Of a DNA stretch of 46,285 nucleotides, positions 12,901 to 24,000 are shown piece by piece. The notes under the pieces are model-generated. The model saw only the letters and a program-made list of their open reading frames with translations, searched no databases and was not told the DNA's origin. The DNA is from Lobulomyces angularis (taxonomy: Eukaryota; Chytridiomycota; Chytridiomycetes; Lobulomycetales; Lobulomycetaceae): NCBI GenBank assembly GCA_027604685.1, contig JADHYX010000142.1, positions 4,627 to 50,911 of the forward strand, in the 5' to 3' direction. The stretch's first letter is position 1, and each line of letters opens with the position of its first letter. Made by a program: the position numbers and the translations under genes.

Positions 12901-13441
12901 TGGTGCTCATCCACCAGCTTTCTATACTGAGTACGTTAAAGAGGTTCATCATATAATTGAAAGAAATGCAGAATTAGAATTTGAATGCATTTGGAAAGAA
13001 GCGGATAGAACCGGCAAGCCTAAATCTAACCTTAGCGACTTGTTAAGTTACGCCATTTTGCAATTAAATGCTGAAATTCAAACAACAACACTCTGGGACA
13101 ATGTTGAGTTAAGAAGAATAGTACTAACTGAAGCCTTTCCTAACTTATTGTTAGAAAAGCTTGGTTTGGAAACTTTATTGAAAAGAGTCCCAGAAAACTA
13201 TGTTAAAGCTATCTTCGGTAGTTATTTGGCAAGTAGATTTGGTAATAATTTTTCAAACCTTTTTTTAATAATTTTGTTTAATTAAGTTTATAAATATGGC
13301 ATCCAACCTTCGCAATTTGCTTTCTTTGGTAATATTAAAATTTCTATCTTTTATCTTTTTTTTTTTTTAATAACATCGGTTTTTACATTTTTAGAATTCA
13401 TGAGTCCTTACTTTGCTAGAATAAATATGGAAAAGAATTAG
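9933..13441 (+). CDS. GDH2: NAD-specific glutamate dehydrogenase, large (about 115-kDa) type
   Basis: Exons 9933-10066, 10133-10678, 10721-10803, 10851-11021, 11061-11440, 11488-11934, 11981-12470, 12511-12707, 12752-13241, 13287-13328, 13395-13441; 1008 residues. The enzyme deaminates glutamate to 2-oxoglutarate and ammonia with NAD+. The N-terminal half is the long regulatory region of fungal NAD-GDH (FFSALSDLYHYYDLYSTRKY, YVGWIFAQHFLNRLGGEY). The catalytic part has FRGFHLRFQDIARGGIRIVR, the EGGSKGTILLD lysine motif, FFGPDEGTADMMDWAS, GASFWKAFTTGKS..GGIPHDIYGMT, TGGPDGDLGSNEI of the nucleotide-binding fold, and VFVPCGGRPEAV. No presequence is visible. Together with the nearby mitochondrial AAT it belongs to glutamate catabolism, though the two are separate transcription units. 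All ten introns are 39-66 nt. Confidence 0.96.
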
Positions 13442-13943
13442 TATTTTAACCTTTCAGTAATTTAATTTTTTTAATTTAGATACGTTTTTTTCTTATAAAA
13501 TATTTTCTTTCCAAAAAAACCTTATTATTATACGCTTTAGTTTTTGTAAACTTTTCTAAGCAAAATATATTTATTCGTTACTTTATTTATGTGAAGCAGC
13601 ATAACAGTTAGTAATTATCAGCACTTACAGTGTGCACAAACTTTCCCATTTATGGACCACTGCTGCACAACAAAAAAAACATGTTTAAAAATTTTAGAAT
13701 GTATGAAGAACCTCACACTCAAGTTCTGAGTTGGAAATATCACGGAAACCGGTTTAGGCAGTGTTTAACTGAAAAGTATTAGACAACTAATAGTAAATTG
13801 ATTCAATAAAAACTTAATGTACAGTTGTAAAATCAACTATAGTAAATAGTTGGCTCAATTTTTTTATGGATTTCACTAAGGGAATTACAAAAATTTTATT
13901 CTTTAAAAAGGAAATTAAGCATGTTTATACAAAATTTATATTA
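13442..13943. other. Intergenic spacer downstream of NAD-GDH
   Basis: About 500 bp, no supportable gene on either strand. It ends at the left terminal inverted repeat of the mobile element. Confidence 0.5.
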
Positions 13944-13964
13944 GTGCGTGGGCATTATCTTTCT
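13944..13964 (+). repeat. Left terminal inverted repeat
   Basis: 21 bp pairing with 14884-14904 at 19 of 21 positions; preceded by TA. Confidence 0.75.
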
Positions 13965-14046
13965 GAACGTAGATACTTAAAGGAAATATACAGCAACACC
14001 ACCAAGAAAAAAAATAGCGAAAACTAATTAGAAAAAAACTATTTAC

Positions 14047-14557
14047 TCAGTAAACTGGTCTGCAACTGTGCAGCAAATTGTTTTCCACTTCATCTTTTAA
14101 ATTTAAGGTTGCAACATCAACTCTCTTCCATAGTCTCTTAAATAATTTCCCATTCACCATTTGCTCACATATTTCGTTTTTGCAACGTAGCAATCCATGA
14201 ATTTCACTTATTTTTCCATTTTTACTTGGATTAGGATGTGGTCTTTCTTTACATTTTTATAATGATCTTGTTCTACAGCCAGGACAAATAGAAGAAGTTA
14301 GATGTTCGTTTACAAGACGTACTTGAAATCCTACTTTTTTAAACATATTTCTAAATCCTTTGCCTTTTGTTGGTAATTGGTACTTCATTGCTGTCCTAGA
14401 CCAATCTCCAGTTGATTTCCAGCAAAAACCAAGAATGTTTTTTCATTTTAATTTTTTTACTTTGGAATACAACTGGGTATTTGTACAAAAAAATGTCTGT
14501 GTTACTAATAGGTGTTGGTCAGACTTGTTATTAATTTCTTGATTGTTGAAATGCCAA
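14047..14557 (-). pseudogene. Fanzor (eukaryotic TnpB-like RNA-guided nuclease) C-terminal remnant
   Basis: On the minus strand from 14409, one frame reads GDWSRTAMKYQLPTKGKGF, then VGFQVRLVNEHLTSSICPGC, a TAA stop at 14259-14257, then IHGLLRCKNEIC and LWKRVDVATLNLKDE before TGA at 14047. This order matches the end of Fanzor/TnpB proteins: a GDWS motif, a D-E-x-x-TS..C-x2-C start of the zinc ribbon, a second cysteine pair after (V/I)HGLLRC, and the final W-x-R-D-V-x-A RuvC-III motif. Upstream, a shifted frame (QTFFCTNTQLYSKVKKLK) fits the basic stretch that usually precedes GDWS. Damage is clear: the in-frame TAA, a frameshift before GDWS, D-to-N in the DE motif, a scrambled RD of RuvC-III, and no RuvC-I half. 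These proteins bind a guide RNA made from the element's own 3' region; this copy cannot be active. Confidence 0.75.
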
Positions 14558-14883
14558 AATTAATTCAATATCTGGTAGAAAATGGAACTGAACAAAGTTT
14601 GTACTAAAGAATAACCACTTTTTCAAAAAGGTGAGATTGTTGTAGATGAAAATTTGAACAAACATTTTAATTTTCATAATAAAACAAGATAAAAATTAAA
14701 ACATAAAGAATAGTAATCTTTTTTCTTAATTTTGTTGCTTTTTTAGAATAGAAACATATAAACATTTTTACCATAAACTAAATTATGAGAAGGACTGTTT
14801 TATTATCGAAACAATCAAAGTATAGTGATCAAAAAATCTTTTTCAAATTTCATAACATTTTCAATGCTAAACTATTGATGTAA

Positions 14884-14904
14884 AGAAAGATAATGTCCAA
14901 GCAC
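14884..14904 (-). repeat. Right terminal inverted repeat
   Basis: 21 bp, inverted match of 13944-13964 with two mismatches; followed by TA. Confidence 0.75.
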
Positions 14905-14994
14905 TATTTTCTGAGGAGGTTTTCGGGTTTTAACTTTTTGTAATTAAAAAAAAAAAAACTCAGATATAGAGATATAAGTTTTTTGGCAGTTTAA
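14905..14994. other. Upstream region of uS13m
   Basis: About 90 bp between the mobile element and the uS13m start codon, with a 12-A run. The element therefore inserted immediately upstream of, or within, this gene's promoter. Confidence 0.4.
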
Positions 14995-15516
14995 ATGTAT
15001 CTGTTAGGTGTCAATTTGCCAGACGCTTCAGTTGTCCCAGTTGCTTTAACTAAAATTTTCGGTGTTGGTAAAAAAACTGTATGAAGGATTTTGAAAATAT
15101 TGCTCCCTTTACAATTTTTTAATTTTGATTTTAGGCGGAGTCCATATGTGATAAATTATCAATCCATAGATCATGCAGATTGAAGGATGTACCAGAATCA
15201 AAAATTGTGGAACTTTCGCACTTGTTGAACGGGATGACAATTGAAACTGAACTAAGAAGGGAAATAAAAACGAATATAGCAAATTTGGCACAAATTGGTT
15301 TGTTCCAAAAAAAAAAAAACTTTAGATTTCTTTTTTAATAAGCATTTACATTCTGAAGAAAAACTGTCAAATTTTAACCTCTTTTTGTTAGGCTGTTATA
15401 GAGGTGAAAGGCATAAGTCTTGTCTACCAGTAAGAGGACAACTGACTAGAACAAATGCACGAACTGCCAAGAAGTTAAACGGGAGACAGTTTCAAATCAA
15501 ATCATTTACAACGTAA
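14995..15516 (+). CDS. Mitochondrial small-subunit ribosomal protein uS13m
   Basis: Exons 14995-15078, 15135-15297 and 15392-15516; 123 residues, a usual length for bacterial or organellar S13. The order of family motifs is complete: [10 protein letters not shown] near the start, the helix-hairpin-helix [20 protein letters not shown], then [20 protein letters not shown], and the RNA-contact motif [20 protein letters not shown]. Absence of the eukaryotic cytosolic S18 extensions, and the l/vNLPD start, indicate the organellar form. uS13 sits in the head of the 30S-type subunit and contacts P-site tRNA. No separate presequence is evident. The last codons can alternatively be spliced into the following ORF (see the next entry). 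Confidence 0.88.
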
Positions 15517-15531
15517 AAAGCTAAAACAACT

Positions 15532-15714
15532 ATGAAATATCAATATTTTAATCATTTCTTTAGCTTCGCTAACCAATATCCAATAAAATACGTTTCCAAG
15601 CCATTTTATTTACCATCTAAGCTGCCAAACACATTATCACATTTACCGATACTTCGCGGATTAAAGTTCTTTTCAGCTGGGTTGTTTGGATGTATATTAC
15701 TTCACCGGAAGTAA
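15532..15714 (+). CDS. 60-residue hypothetical protein or alternative last exon of uS13m
   Basis: A complete ATG-to-TAA ORF starting 15 nt after the uS13m stop. The C-terminus (GLKFFSAGLFGCILL) looks like a membrane segment. A 51-nt GT..AG segment, 15513-15563, overlaps the uS13m stop; splicing it would fuse uS13m in frame to this ORF from FANQYPIKYV onward. Either a very tightly packed small gene or an alternative C-terminal exon is possible. No family is recognised. Confidence 0.4.
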   Translation: MKYQYFNHFFSFANQYPIKYVSKPFYLPSKLPNTLSHLPILRGLKFFSAGLFGCILLHRK

Positions 15715-16035
15715 TTTATGGTATGAAGTTTACAGGCGTCTTAACGTGTGGTTTTAGATTAATTATATATATATAATGATGAAAACAATTTATATCCTGA
15801 ATTAATTAGATAATAAATGCATTATAACAAGAAAAAAATCTAACTGTTTTGATACGACTTTTTTTTTGTTGCTAGTAAATGTAGTAACCATCTTGGTTTA
15901 TTATAAGTAAATGATAATTTATATTTTAATTTTTTTTTTTTTTCGTGATTGACAAAAATTACAGTGTTTAAGACAATTTGTAAATCTTTAAAATAAATTA
16001 TATTTACAATTTCGAAATACTGAAAAAGTCCTTTA
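15715..16035. other. Intergenic spacer upstream of the P4-ATPase
   Basis: About 320 bp with a TATATATATATA tract near 15770. A minus-strand open frame overlapping this area and the start of the next gene is a shadow. No other feature was seen. Confidence 0.5.
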
Positions 16036-19000
16036 ATGAACAATGCAGTTACCGAACCTGCTTTGAAGGCAGATTCTTCCCTCAATAGTAGAAGAGTATA
16101 TGTTAATATTGAACCACATGACACTAGTTCACTTAAGCAAGTCTTCAAGTCAAACGAGGTGCATACATCCAAATATAAAATTTGGAACTTTATACCAAAA
16201 ACATTATTTGAACAATTTAGGTATTTTTTCCATTTCAAATAAACAATTGAAAAATAATAAAACTAAATGAATATTTTACCTATGTAGGAGAGTTGCAAAT
16301 TTGTTTTTTTTAAGCTTGGTCATCATTCAATGCTTTCCAGAATACCAAACAGTCAATCCTTTTCTCGCCGCATGCCCGCTAGCAATAATCGTTCTATTAA
16401 CTGCAGCAAAAGATGCCACAGAAGACTTCAAAAGACACCGAACAGATAATCTAATCAACCATCAAATAACTAAAACTGTAAAAGGATTGAAAAATGAAAA
16501 TATACCATTTTTTGAACAAAAATCAAAAAACAAGAAAAAAAATACAAACAAAATCTCTCCTGAATTTAAAAGACCAAGTACCACAGAGTTGAACTGGGAG
16601 GATACATTTTGGAAAGATGTGCAGGTGGGAGATTTTATTCGTTTAGGAAATAATGAAGCGATTCCAGCAGATATATTTCTAATGGCGACTTCTGACCCTG
16701 ACTGTTTATGTTATGTGGAAACGAAAAACTTAGATGGAGAGACGAATCTTAAAATAATGAGAGGTGTCGTAGAAACCTCATTCATAAGTACAACAGGAGA
16801 ATGCGCCAAATTTGGCTGTTTCATTGATACAGAAGTGCCAACCCCTAATTTATATTCTTTTTCAGGAAAATTAACAATTCCAAAGGACTACATTAAGTAT
16901 GTCGCAGAAAAAACCGCTCGATATGGAATAGAGTGTTCAGAAATTGAATATTCCCATACTATGCAAGGGTCTGTTGAGAGTGTTTGTTATGTTGAAAAAG
17001 AAGTAAATAATACTACTGAAGAAAAGAGTTCAAATAATTTTACTCAAGTACCCATCAACATAAACAACCTTCTCTTAAGAGGGTGTTTTGTTAGAAATAC
17101 GGACTGGGTAATTGGAATGGTTGTTGCAACTGGTGATGATACCAAAATTAGATTAAATTCTGGTGATACTCCTTCTAAAAGATCCTTTATTGAAAAAAAA
17201 ATGAATGAGCACATGTAAGAAAAAACGACTTACAAGTTAAATAAAATAACACTTTAATGTATCACATAGTTCATACAATTTGTGCTTGCTAGCCTTACTT
17301 TGCGTGATAACCTCGACAGCGTCCCCACTTTGGGAAGCCGCGTACTTTTCATTCACTCAATTTACTGAATCTAATATTAACTCGGCTAAGAGTTCTGGCT
17401 GGTGGCTTTGGTTCCAAAGTTTTTTGTAATTGTTATAAATAATATTTCATTATCTCAAAAAATTATAGGCAATCCTTAATAACATATCAAAATATAGTCC
17501 CAATTTCATTGTATCTGACAGTAGAAATAGTAAAAACATTTCAGGTATATTGGTTAAAAAGTTATATAATTTTATAATTTTTTTTAAAACACAATAGGCT
17601 TACTTCATATATTCCGATATCGAAATGTATAGCGCAGAATTAAATGCCCCTTGTGTACCGAGATCCTGGAATCTTGCTGATGACTTGGGACAAATTGAAT
17701 ACATTTTTAGCGACAAAACGGGGACCTTGACAAGAAATATAATGGAATTTAAAAAATGTTCCATAAATGGTGTAATTTATGAGGAAGATCGACAACCAGA
17801 GAGTAGCAAAGAATTTCAAATTAAAAAGGATTCCTCTAATAATTTTGGGAAATCATTAAATAGCAACACCACCTTACTAGAGGATTCTGAAGAAAAGAAA
17901 CTAAACAAATTTAAAAATGCAAAACTATCAAAAAGTATGGCAATAATAACAGACCCACAACATGCGCCGGCACATAAATTTTTTACTGCGTTAGCAGTTT
18001 GTCACTCAGTGTTGTTAGCATCAAACCCAGATATAGAAAAGATAGTAGACCCCGAAAAAAATGATTTTGACTCTTTAGTTTACCAGGCTTCGAGTCCTGA
18101 TGAAGCAGCATTGGTTAAAGCAGCTAGAGATTTGAAATTTGTTTTCGTCGGTAGGGAAGGCGACGTTTTAATAGTGAATATTCTAGGAATTGAGCAAAGA
18201 TTTCGCATATTAAATGTTATCGAAGTATTTACAATTTACCTAAAATAATATCTAACAAAGTTTTGTGTAAAGTTTAATTCGACTAGAAAAAGAATGAGCG
18301 TTATAGCAAAATGCCCAGATGGACAAATTAGAGTATTTTGTAAAGGCGCCGATTCGGTTATTTACGAAAGACTTGGGGACTCTCAAAACGACAAGAAAAT
18401 AATAACAACTAAACATATGGATTTATTTGGAAGAGAAGGTAATTTATAAAAAGTTCTCAATTTATGCTCTTCTATAGGTCTTAGAACTCTATGTTTGTCA
18501 TCAGTGGTGTTAACTGAGCAAGAGTATGAGAAATGGGATCAAGAATATCAAATCGCATCTGTCTCACTAGCGGATAGAGAGGAGATGATCGATGCGGTAG
18601 CAGAAAAAATTGAAAGAAATTTGAATTTACTTGGTGCAACAGCCATAGAAGATAGACTGCAAGAAAAAGTTCCAGAAGCAATACACACTCTATCCAATGC
18701 TGGAATAAAAATTTGGGTTCTAACAGGAGATAAAGTCGAAACAGCAATAAATATTGGATTTTCTTGTAACTTATTAAAAAAAGATATGAATATTATATTG
18801 CTAAAAGCACCACAGTTGAATTCAAAAGATGGAAAAAATATATCAGTTAAGGACCAAATAGAAATGGCCTTAAAAAAATATTGGGGAATAAAACTGAGAT
18901 ATTCTGCTTCGTCGCCTCTACCTGAAATTGAATATTTGTCGAACTTCGAAACAAGTTCTCCAAAAAATGCCCTTGTCATAGACGGTGTTGCCTTAAAACA

Positions 19001-20888
19001 TGCATTAGAAAGTAAAGAAGATGGCCATTTATTTTGGCTTTTATCTACAAGATGTGAAGCTGTGTTATGTTGCCGTGTTTCTCCTCTTCAGAAAGCTAAT
19101 GTTGTGGAATTGGTAAAGGTCTCTGGAAAAGGTGCAATGTGCTTAGCCATCGGTGACGGTGCTAATGATGTGGGAATGATACAAGCAGCCCACATTGGTA
19201 TAGGAATAGCAGGCGAAGAGGGATTGCAAGCTGTGATGGCATCAGATTATGCGATTGCTCAATTTCATTATTTAACAAGGCTCTTACTAGTTCACGGTCA
19301 CTGGTCATATTACAAAACTTCAGAAATGATTTTGGGATTTTTCTTCAAAAATTTAATATTTGTGTAAGTAGACTAGAGTTATGTATTTCAGCTAAAATTT
19401 ACTTTAGGATGCCATTGTTTTGGTATCAACTTCTTTGTGGATTTTCTTCAGAAATGATATTTGAATTCTCTTACATGTATAATACTACTTATTTTATATC
19501 TTCTAATGACACTTCACAGGTTGCTCTACAACTTGATTTTCACTTCGACACCAGTAGCAGCTTTGGGAATATTTGAACAAGACATTTCTTCAAAAATTTC
19601 ATTTCTCATACCTACGATTTATCTTTACGGAATTAAAATGGAAGCTTTTACCAATAAGAGATTTTTTCTTTTTATGCTGGAAGGCTTTTATCAGTCACTA
19701 ATTTGCTTTGGAGTTTCTATTTTATCTTTCAACGAACAGCCTATTAATAGCTCTGGTAATTCACAAATAAATTTTGAGCTTGGGGCAGTTATGTCAATTG
19801 TAACAATTTGGAACGCAAATTTCTTCTTTTTTTTTAATACTCATTCAAAATCATGGCCGATTTTTGTCGCAGTTTTTGGGTCTAACTTAACACTTCTAGG
19901 CTGGACTGCATTATACTCTCAATTTCGCGACAGTAATCTGTTTCAAATCGGATCAAACCTACTCATATACCCTAGTTTTTATCTAATACTGCTGCTGTCT
20001 ACTGCACTATGTTTGTTGCCCAGAATGACAATTGCTTTTGCTCATCAAAGTTTTCATCCAACAGACATCCAGATTATTCAGGAGTTAGAAAAGTTTTCAC
20101 AAAAAAATATTGAAGATGAAATTCAGGCATACCATACTTCTTCAGCAATTTCTTTATACTCAAAAAAATCCTCAACCTTTTCATTTGGCAAATCCAAGCA
20201 AGACCTTTTACCTACAACTGATATACAGAAATCATCGCTACAATTTTCAGAAGATTCTCTTTTGGTTCCGAATCAAAAAAGTCATTCGGAGCACGATTTT
20301 TTTGATAACAGTGATATTGATGAAATTCAAATTGAGGAGCAAAATTCGCTATTGCATTCTGTTTTTGACAACACTCCAATTATTCAGTCTAATAGAATCA
20401 CACATCAGTATGCTTATAGCAATAATGCAAGAGTTCATTTTAATGAAAAAACTTCATCCCCTCACATTCCTACACAGATTTTATCTGAAGAATCCGATAG
20501 TTGTATTCCATTTCCATCCTCAAATAATTACATAAAACGATCTGAATCAAGTATTTCAAACAGTAGTATCCATCTAAATGTTATGCAGGGAAGGGGATTT
20601 GATGCTAGGGGGTTTTCTTTCTCCGAATCACCTGGAGTCAGAGATTTAATACTTGGCAGAAAAGATGTTAGACTATCACCTCTGTTACTAGACGAAAGCA
20701 AAAATTTTTCAGTTTCCAATTCAACGCAAAGTGTGCCTGGCAATATCCGACCAAGAGCCAATACTTTTACATATAACAAGCGCTGGAGGCACTCTTTAAA
20801 CAATATTCATGAAAAAAAAACCTATGATAACTTTAGAAGTTCCTTGAATAATTTACCACTACCTGATAGGAAAAGTCATTTTCTTTAA
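16036..20888 (+). CDS. P4-type ATPase, phospholipid flippase (Drs2/Dnf family)
   Basis: Exons 16036-16220, 16288-17214, 17270-17425, 17469-17544, 17598-18224, 18273-18438, 18478-19363, 19408-19476, 19520-20888; 1486 residues. P4-ATPases move aminophospholipids to the cytosolic leaflet in Golgi, endosome and plasma membrane, usually with a Cdc50 partner (not in the window). Seen in order: IWNFIPKTLFEQF/RRVANLFFL entry to TM1, the actuator motif LDGETNLK (about residue 211), NIVPISLYLTVEIVK of TM4 with the PIS signature, the phosphorylation motif SDKTGTLT (Asp about 487), ASSPDEAALVKAA, FCKGADSVIYERL, the TGDKVETA and GDGANDVGMIQAAHIGIGI hinge motifs, and the C-terminal TM7-TM10 block. A cytosolic tail of about 275 Ser/Asn-rich residues follows, where such enzymes are often autoregulated. 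Confidence 0.96.
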
Positions 20889-21088
20889 TTTGAATAAATT
20901 ATTTATAGATTAAATAGTATCAATGATAGCATTTAAATAAATATATATTATATAATTGTACTGCATTTTTAAATATACAAAGCATTCTAATTCCTTATAT
21001 TTCTTAATTTATATTTTCTTTGTATAAGAAAACAAATTGATTGGTTAAAAAAGATAGTTTTTTTGAAGATATTATAAACAACTTTAAA

Positions 21089-24000
21089 ATGTCTCATAGA
21101 AGAGTTCAAGTTTTGAACATTAAAACTAAAAATGGCACGGAAAATCAGTGTAAGAGAAAGGATGTAAAAATAGTTGAGGAAAAAAGACAATTAACCAGGA
21201 GACCATCAGGTAATTTAATAAAAATTAAAATCAAATTTTTAATATACAAAAAGATCATGCGATGCCGCCAATATTAGGAAATGACTTCCGTCTAATATTA
21301 AATCATTGGGATAATTTGAAGAATAATAAAGATGATAATACCAAGAAAAGAACCTTTACTACTTCAAAGCATTTACCGTACATTTTGCCACAGCAACCAA
21401 ACCTGAACAAAAATCAAATTGACGAGATAATGAATAATTCCGTATCTGCCAATGTAGATTGCCAACAAAATTTTACAGAATATCAATGTGGTGTAATTGT
21501 TAAAGATTTTTGTGAACCTCTTTCACATAAAGATTCAAATAAAGACATACAATATCTTGCTAAATTTAAAAATGAAAATTTAGTTGACTATAACTTATTT
21601 AACCAGGTATATGACAAATTTAATTTCCAACCACAACTCAATATGAATGAGATTTCAAACTTAAAATCTGGCGTACTTAAGCACCTTACTAAAAATTTCT
21701 CTTATGTACATGATTCGCCAAGATCCCATGACACTGATTCTGTGATATCTGGTCTTGTTACCACTAAGTTTATTACGAGCACTGCTAAATCTATTCCAAT
21801 TTTGAATACAAAATCAACAAATGTACAGCAAAACAAAATGAATGATGAACTTGTTATTGCTGCCGCGGAATCTTATGAGGCAGAAGGTTCTGGTGGAGAT
21901 GTTAATTCTAAACAACAATGTATTGAAGGCAAAAAAGTTTTTACTGATCCAGCTGACATTAAGGATTTGAATGTTGAGGAAGTATTTCGGGAAGTAAATG
22001 AAGAACATGGCAAATTAACAAATACATCTGGATTTCTCTTCAAAAATCAAAGTAATATTTTAGTTACTATGGATAACAAATTTGAGGCAAATAAAGAAAT
22101 TATAGATCCACACAAACCAAATATGATAGTAGTTTCTCAACCAGAAAAATTACGCTGGGGGGCAAGTAAAAAAGTTTCTCAAGCTATAGATTTAGAGCTT
22201 GAATATCATTATCACAGAAGGGCAAGAACAGAGGAATTCCCAGTGACTTCAAATGAACAAACAGGAAAATTATTCAAAATTAATAATTTGAGATTATATT
22301 CAGATCACAAGCGTGCCAAAACAGAAGAGTGTCAAGGTAGCAACTCTAAATCGTTTTTGGTGAATGCAGCTAATAAATCACTATCTGAAGTAGAAGTTAG
22401 TACAGGCTCTAAAGTTAAAGAAATGAACAAATTAAAAAAACGTTACCATTTCGAAAAACCAGATGAACCAGATTTAAACTTAACTACAGTTAATCCAAAA
22501 ATTAATGAAAATCTAATTTCAACAAATAATACTTATAAAATACTCTCCGAAACTGAAAACAATACCGACAACCAGAATTCAAGTGATTATATCTACACTG
22601 CGTGTTCTGAAAATCAGAATTTCAACGAATATCAAAATTTAGTGAATGAAATTCATACAAAAGTTCCTGAAAATAGAAATTTTAATGAAAATCAATATAG
22701 CCCCATTTTTAGTGGGATTAAAATTACAGAAAGCAAGGAAAACCACAATAAAAACTCTAAGTCTGCAAAAGTTGAGGAAAATAAAAATTTCGCAGAACAT
22801 CAATTTTTACTTAGTGCTAACGGCTCGAATTTTTTTGACAATGGAAATTTTAATAAAAATCTGGTTTCAACAACTAGTAGTAATACGATATTTCCTGAAA
22901 AAGAAATTTTAACTAAAATTGTCTCAAAAATTAATTCAATAGAAAACACTAAGGTTAATGACGAAAGTGACTTTTTTGATCCCATTAAAAGTAGAAACTC
23001 TAATTCTAAGGAAAATAGTGTTTTAGGGTACAACACTATGGTATCCCGTAATACTAAAGAAAGTGATGCGGTTTCTTCAAACTATATGTTAAAAGATAAA
23101 GAAACTACCTTAAGTATCAATGAAAATTCTGATAGTGTCACTTCCTTCGTCGATTTTACAAAATTATCGGAATCTCCGGTACCAGAAGAGTATACAGACT
23201 TCAATAATTTTAATAGTATTATTAATTCAGAAAACTCATTTAACATTAATGCCGCTGAAACTGCAATAAATGATGCAGAGAATGTTGTTTTGGCATCAAG
23301 GGCTTCACAAATTGTTTTGACTAATACTCACATTCCTCAAAAAATTGATAAAAATGGCTTCTGCATACCTGTTGAAGCCTACAATAAAGAAGAACACCTG
23401 CCAGGCACTGTAATCACTGAAACATACATGAGCGGTGTCGATGTTTTTGCAGATGAAAATCCAAATAATAGAGAAAAGCACATTTTAAACTTTTCTTCAT
23501 TAATTGACATTCCTCAGGCACCAAAACCGTTAATACATTATCAGACACATCCTTTAACTTCAACCCAAGCAGAAACTGCAAGAGAAAAAAGAATGAAGTT
23601 TTTAAAAGTGAAAGAAAAAGAGAAAAAACATCGGCAAAACACTAATACTTCTAAAATTAAAAGTACATCAAAAAATGTATTTGATAATGGGCAAAGTTAC
23701 TTACTAGCCAAAATTTTAAAAAAAAATGAAAAATCTTCAAAGGTAGGGTCAAAAAATTTTGATCCCTCTTCAGAAAAGGATATAAAGGAGTTTCAAAAAA
23801 TTTATAGTATATTACCAGATGTCGAAAATAATTCGGACTCAAAATCCAGTAAACTTCCGTTGTCAAAGCATAATTCCCAGCAAAAGGTCTCTGTATGGCG
23901 ACCAGGTGGTATGGGAAACCAAAAGTTGGAAGAATTTATGAGAAATAGTAATAGATAAAGTTTACTAAAAAAATTTAACTTGTCCCATACATTTTAGGGC

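Larger units (their letters stand above)
13944..14904 (-). mobile_element. 961-bp Tc1/mariner-like element carrying a Fanzor relic
   Basis: The two ends are inverted repeats of 21 bp with two mismatches: GTGCGTGGGCATTATCTTTC at 13944 and, read on the minus strand, GTGCTTGGACATTATCTTTC ending at 14904. Each end abuts a TA dinucleotide (13942-13943 and 14905-14906), the target duplication typical of Tc1/mariner elements. Similarity weakens but seems to continue about a dozen bases inward. No DDE transposase is seen inside; the only coding remnant is a TnpB/Fanzor C-terminus on the minus strand. Fanzor genes are known as passengers of several eukaryotic DNA transposon types, mariner included. 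The copy looks internally deleted and dead, so it would need a transposase from elsewhere. Confidence 0.75.

Noticed and set aside
14360..14542. Plus-strand 60-codon ORF in the spacer before uS13m
   Set aside because: It is the antisense of the Fanzor remnant, which explains the composition; it has no coding character of its own.
15840..16238. Minus-strand ORF of 132 codons
   Set aside because: It overlaps the conserved first exon of the P4-ATPase antisense and is rich in Leu/Lys from A/T bias, so it is a shadow.
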